A stretch of 64,000 nucleotides of DNA, from positions 159,928 through 223,927 of the forward strand of contig NZ_NAAD01000003.1 in the NCBI RefSeq assembly GCF_002093115.1. The letters are read 5' to 3'. Source of the stretch: Geothermobacter hydrogeniphilus (GTDB lineage Bacteria > Desulfobacterota > Desulfuromonadia > Desulfuromonadales > Geothermobacteraceae). Shown in pieces: positions 61,855 to 64,000 of the stretch. Within the stretch, counting starts at the first letter, position 1. Each line of letters opens with the position of its first letter. The notes beneath the pieces were generated by a model. It saw nothing but the letters and a program-made list of their open reading frames with translations, was not told the DNA's origin and searched no databases. Both the position numbers and the translations under genes were made by a program.

Positions 61855-62342
61855 CCGGCGCCTCCCCGCTGCAGGAAGGAAATCAGGTGCACCGACTCGT
61901 TTTTTTCTTCCCGCCCCCAAAAGACCGTCACCTCCACCTGGCGTACGCCTTCGACCGGGGTTTCGCTGCTGCGTACGGTCCAGCTGAAGGCATCGTCAGG
62001 TTCGGTGAAGGTTCCTTCGCCATCACTGCCGTCGTTGCCGATGCCGGTTTCAACCTCCGCCATCTTCGACTGCGCCAGCAGCGTGGCGCGGGTGATCTGC
62101 TGCAGCCGCTGGTTGGTGCTGATGCTGCGCTGCGCCAGCCCGAGCAGGGCCACCAGGGCGACGCCGATGATGGCGAGGGCGATCATCACCTCCAGCAACG
62201 TAAACCCGGCTGCGTGGGAGCGGTTCTTTTCGCCCAGCTCGGCGTCAGCCTGCGGGCGCGACTTGTGCGACGTAGCTGTCGCTACGCCTCCGCGCGCGTC
62301 CTCGGCTTTCTTGATCTGAACGAAAACTCCTCGCTCCTTCAA
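61851..62342 (-). CDS. gspI: type II secretion minor pseudopilin GspI with repeat-derived leader
   Basis: Mature part: AG|FTLLEVMIALAIIGVALVAL ... VRQVEVTVFWGREEKNESV, a normal GspI of about 113 aa. The codons just before the cleavage Gly (GEKNRSH) are the end of palindromic repeat R1; no ATG, GTG or TTG lies within 40 codons. I use TTG 62342 (PLKERG...) as a placeholder; an ATG farther up in repeat R2 (MGEKNRSHALPLKER) is also in frame. Start therefore unknown. The frame is open through both repeat copies. Confidence 0.75.
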   Translation of the reverse strand: MKERGVFVQIKKAEDARGGVATATSHKSRPQADAELGEKNRSHAAGFTLLEVMIALAIIGVALVALLGLAQRSISTNQRLQQITRATLLAQSKMAEVETGIGNDGSDGEGTFTEPDDAFSWTVRSSETPVEGVRQVEVTVFWGREEKNESVHLISFLQRGGAG

Positions 62343-62350
62343 CGGTAGTG
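62215..62350 (-). repeat. palindromic coding repeat R, copy R1 (in gspI leader)
   Basis: 136 bp; on minus ends GGCGAAAAGAACCGCTCCCA directly before the GspI cleavage-site codons; centre GACAGCTACGTCGCAC-type palindrome; contains AAGGAGCGAGG near its start. Confidence 0.9.
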
Positions 62351-62352
62351 CG

Positions 62353-62473
62353 TGGGAGCGGTTCTTTTCGCCCATCTCGGCGTCAGGCCTCGTTCGCCGC
62401 TTGTGCGACGTAGCTGCCGCTACGCCTCTGCGCGCGTCCTGAACGAAAATCCCTCGCTCCTTCAACGGTGGTG
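62353..62473 (-). repeat. palindromic coding repeat R, copy R2
   Basis: 121 bp, in tandem with R1 (2 bp apart), internal deletion of about 15 bp relative to R3/R4. Confidence 0.9.
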
Positions 62474-62507
62474 CCATATTGCCGAAGACTACCTCTCCGT
62501 TGGTTGC

Positions 62508-62649
62508 GGGGACTGGCTCCGCAGGTGCCTGTCCCCATTGCCCCGCCTGTCTAGCGCCTTGCACCTTGCACCTTGCACCTTGCACCTTGAGCCTTGCGCC
62601 TTGAGCCTTGAACCTCGAACCTCGAACCTAGCCCCTAGCGCCCTGCGCC
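62508..62649. repeat. GGGGAC palindrome and (CCTTGCA/CCTTGAG/CCTCGAA/CCTAGCC)n heptamers
   Basis: 62508-62536: GGGGACTGGC...GCCTGTCCCC. 62551-62649: about 13 heptamers, mostly CCTTGCA then CCTTGAG, CCTCGAA and CCTAGCG; covers the gspH stop codon. Confidence 0.9.
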
Positions 62650-63258
62650 CAACTCCCGATACCCGTCGAAAAATTCCGTCGTTCCGGTCAGCGGCACCAG
62701 CCGCAGGGTGAGGTTTTCTCCATCAGGCAGGGCGAGATGGATGACGGTTTCTTCCAGCCAGCCGCCGGGGAGCAGGGCGGTGGTGACCTCGCCGCTGTTG
62801 CGGGTACCGCGGCGCGGCTGGTAGATGTCGCGGAAACGGGCGTTGCCGGCCAGACTGTGACGGCCGCCGATGCCGGTCAATTCCTTGATCTCGCCCTTGC
62901 GGTCGATCACCTGACCATAATAGCTGCCTTCAGCGAGGTTGAAAACCAGCCGATGTTCGAGGCCGGTCAGGGCGGCCTCGTTGTAGAGATACTTGACCGT
63001 CCCCGAAAGTCGTCGGGCTGAGGCGCGCAGGTCATCCTGGCCAAAGTTGAGCAGCATCGGCATGCTCAGACCGGCGAAGAGGCCGAGCAGGAGGACGACG
63101 ATGGCCAGCTCAATCAGCGTAAACCCCTGCTGGGAGCGGTTCTTTTCGCCCCGCTCGGCGTCAGGTCTCGTTCGCCGCTTGTGCGACGTAGCTTCCGCTA
63201 CGCCTCCGCGCGCTCGCTCGTCTTCCTTGATCTGGACGAAAATTCCTCGCTCCTTCAA
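62635..63258 (-). CDS. gspH: type II secretion minor pseudopilin GspH with repeat-derived leader
   Basis: Mature part: QQG|FTLIELAIVVLLLGLFAGLS ... GENLTLRLVPLTGTTEFFDG, about 160 aa, a GspH. As in gspI, the leader codons (GEKNRSQQ) are the end of a palindromic repeat (R3), itself behind a tandem copy (R4). No normal start nearby; TTG 63258 used as placeholder, with an in-frame ATT 63243 six bases after GGAGCGAGGA-like sequence and ATGs at 63426/63444 as alternatives. Confidence 0.75.
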   Translation of the reverse strand: MKERGIFVQIKEDERARGGVAEATSHKRRTRPDAERGEKNRSQQGFTLIELAIVVLLLGLFAGLSMPMLLNFGQDDLRASARRLSGTVKYLYNEAALTGLEHRLVFNLAEGSYYGQVIDRKGEIKELTGIGGRHSLAGNARFRDIYQPRRGTRNSGEVTTALLPGGWLEETVIHLALPDGENLTLRLVPLTGTTEFFDGYRELGAGR

Positions 63259-63266
63259 CGGTAGTG
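63131..63266 (-). repeat. palindromic coding repeat R, copy R3 (in gspH leader)
   Basis: 136 bp, about 90% like R1/R4; ends GGCGAAAAGAACCGCTCCCA on minus immediately before CAGCAGGGGTTT (Q-Q-G-F). Confidence 0.9.
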
Positions 63267-63268
63267 CG

Positions 63269-63404
63269 TGGGAGCGGTTCTTTTCGCTCAGCTCAGCGTC
63301 AGGCCTCGTTCGCCGCTTGTGCGACGTAGCTGTCGCTACGCCTCCGTGCGCTCGCTCGTCTTCCTTGATCTGAACGAAAATCCCTCGCTCCTTCAACGGT
63401 GGTG
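63269..63404 (-). repeat. palindromic coding repeat R, copy R4
   Basis: 136 bp, tandem with R3 (2 bp gap), same orientation and frame. Confidence 0.9.
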
Positions 63405-63429
63405 CAGGGACGGGATGCCAGTGCATTTG

Positions 63430-63450
63430 CGTCTCACATCTCACATCTCG
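63430..63450. repeat. CTCACAT heptamers after gspG
   Basis: Three units of CTCACAT between the gspG stop and repeat R4. Confidence 0.7.
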
Positions 63451-63456
63451 CCGTTT

Positions 63457-63906
63457 TTATTCAATCTCCCAGCTGTTGATGTCGGCGTTGTCCCCTTCTC
63501 CGCCCGGTTCACCGTCGGGACCATAGGAGATGATGTCGAAGTCGCCGTGGATGCCGGGGGAGAGGTAGACGTAGGGATTGCTCCAGGGATCGACCGGCAG
63601 CTTCTTGATGTAGCCGCCCTCGCGCCAGCGGGCCGGGATGCGCCCGGTCTGCGGTTTTTCCACCAGCGCCTGCAACCCCTGTTCGGTACTCGGGTAGAAG
63701 CCGTTGTCGAGCTTGAACATCGATACCGACTCCTCCAGGCTCTTGATCTGCACCGCGGCCTTGGTGCGGCGGGCCTTCTCCGGTTCGTCGAGCAGCCGCG
63801 GCACGACAATCCCGGCAAGAATGCCGAGAATCACCACCACGACAAGGATTTCAATCAGCGTGAAGCCGCGCTGACCCCTGACCAGCAATTGCGTTATCCG
63901 TTTCAT
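63457..63906 (-). CDS. gspG: type II secretion major pseudopilin GspG
   Basis: 149 aa. Leader ending RGQRG, cleavage before [20 protein letters not shown], then GspG core ([52 protein letters not shown]: the calcium-binding loop). Longest-known pseudopilus subunit and first gene of the visible operon; C, D, E and F are presumably beyond the right edge. Confidence 0.97.
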   Translation of the reverse strand: MKRITQLLVRGQRGFTLIEILVVVVILGILAGIVVPRLLDEPEKARRTKAAVQIKSLEESVSMFKLDNGFYPSTEQGLQALVEKPQTGRIPARWREGGYIKKLPVDPWSNPYVYLSPGIHGDFDIISYGPDGEPGGEGDNADINSWEIE

Positions 63907-63949
63907 AAAATCTCTCTTTGCTTTGAGGTTCGAGGGTTACAACATCATC

Positions 63950-64000
63950 TCACATCTCACATCTCACATCTCACATCTCACATCTCACATCTCACATCTC
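63950..64000. repeat. (CTCACAT)n heptamer array, runs off the window
   Basis: At least seven perfect CTCACAT units 45 bp upstream of gspG, continuing past the window end. Confidence 0.9.

Overview
The window looks like a chromosomal segment of a GC-rich Desulfuromonadales/Geobacter-type bacterium (inference from content: split CysD plus fused CysNC, an LivKHMGF-type branched-chain amino acid transporter, a GspG-N type II secretion operon, a Sec-containing peroxiredoxin-like protein, Fnr/HcpR-type operator candidates, and unusually many intergenic palindromes). No rRNA, tRNA or CRISPR array was seen.

Layout. 0-4.9 kb: start of an RNA methyltransferase, ispG, MscS channel, polyphosphate glucokinase, a secreted protein, a HEAT-repeat protein and a ComEA-like helix-hairpin-helix protein. 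5.2-10.8 kb: sulfate activation (a degenerate membrane-anchored APS kinase paralogue, cysD, cysNC, cysQ) and galE. 11-26.9 kb: housekeeping and stress genes: aminotransferase, TraB/Tiki-like membrane protein, selenoprotein peroxiredoxin, NapH-like polyferredoxin, alarmone synthetase, SodC, metallo-beta-lactamase protein, a ScdA-like/iron-sulfur/hemerythrin operon, RND exporter and queF.

27-40.6 kb is a lower-GC accessory region. I read 31.4-38.3 kb as the relic of a chromosomal integron: minus-strand cassettes (two GIY-YIG nucleases, a PD-(D/E)XK-like protein, an outer-membrane protein, small orphan proteins) separated by attC-like sites. A short palindromic MITE-like element has inserted twice into attC R' cores. 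The integrase itself is gone; only its C-terminal tail remains, twice, each copy next to a HEPN/nucleotidyltransferase toxin-antitoxin pair. An IS91-type element with its own tyrosine recombinase, a decayed IS200-like element and a REP-associated tyrosine transposase (RAYT) also lie here.

40.7-45.8 kb: the livF-G-M-H-K operon (minus). 46-53.4 kb: priA, mltA, an HDOD protein, a secreted AlgH/YqgE protein, small genes and trpS. 53.8-64 kb: lon, a DUF3187 outer-membrane protein and the type II secretion genes gspN-M-L-K-J-I-H-G (transcribed G to N), most of them translationally coupled.

The intergenic space carries many repeat families: ~120 bp palindromes at gene ends, GGGGAC hairpins (REP-like, possibly tied to the RAYT), heptanucleotide tandem arrays, two copies of a 163 bp inverted-repeat element, long imperfect hairpins, and a ~135 bp palindromic repeat fused in frame, in tandem pairs, to the leader-peptide regions of two pseudopilin genes (gspH, gspI).
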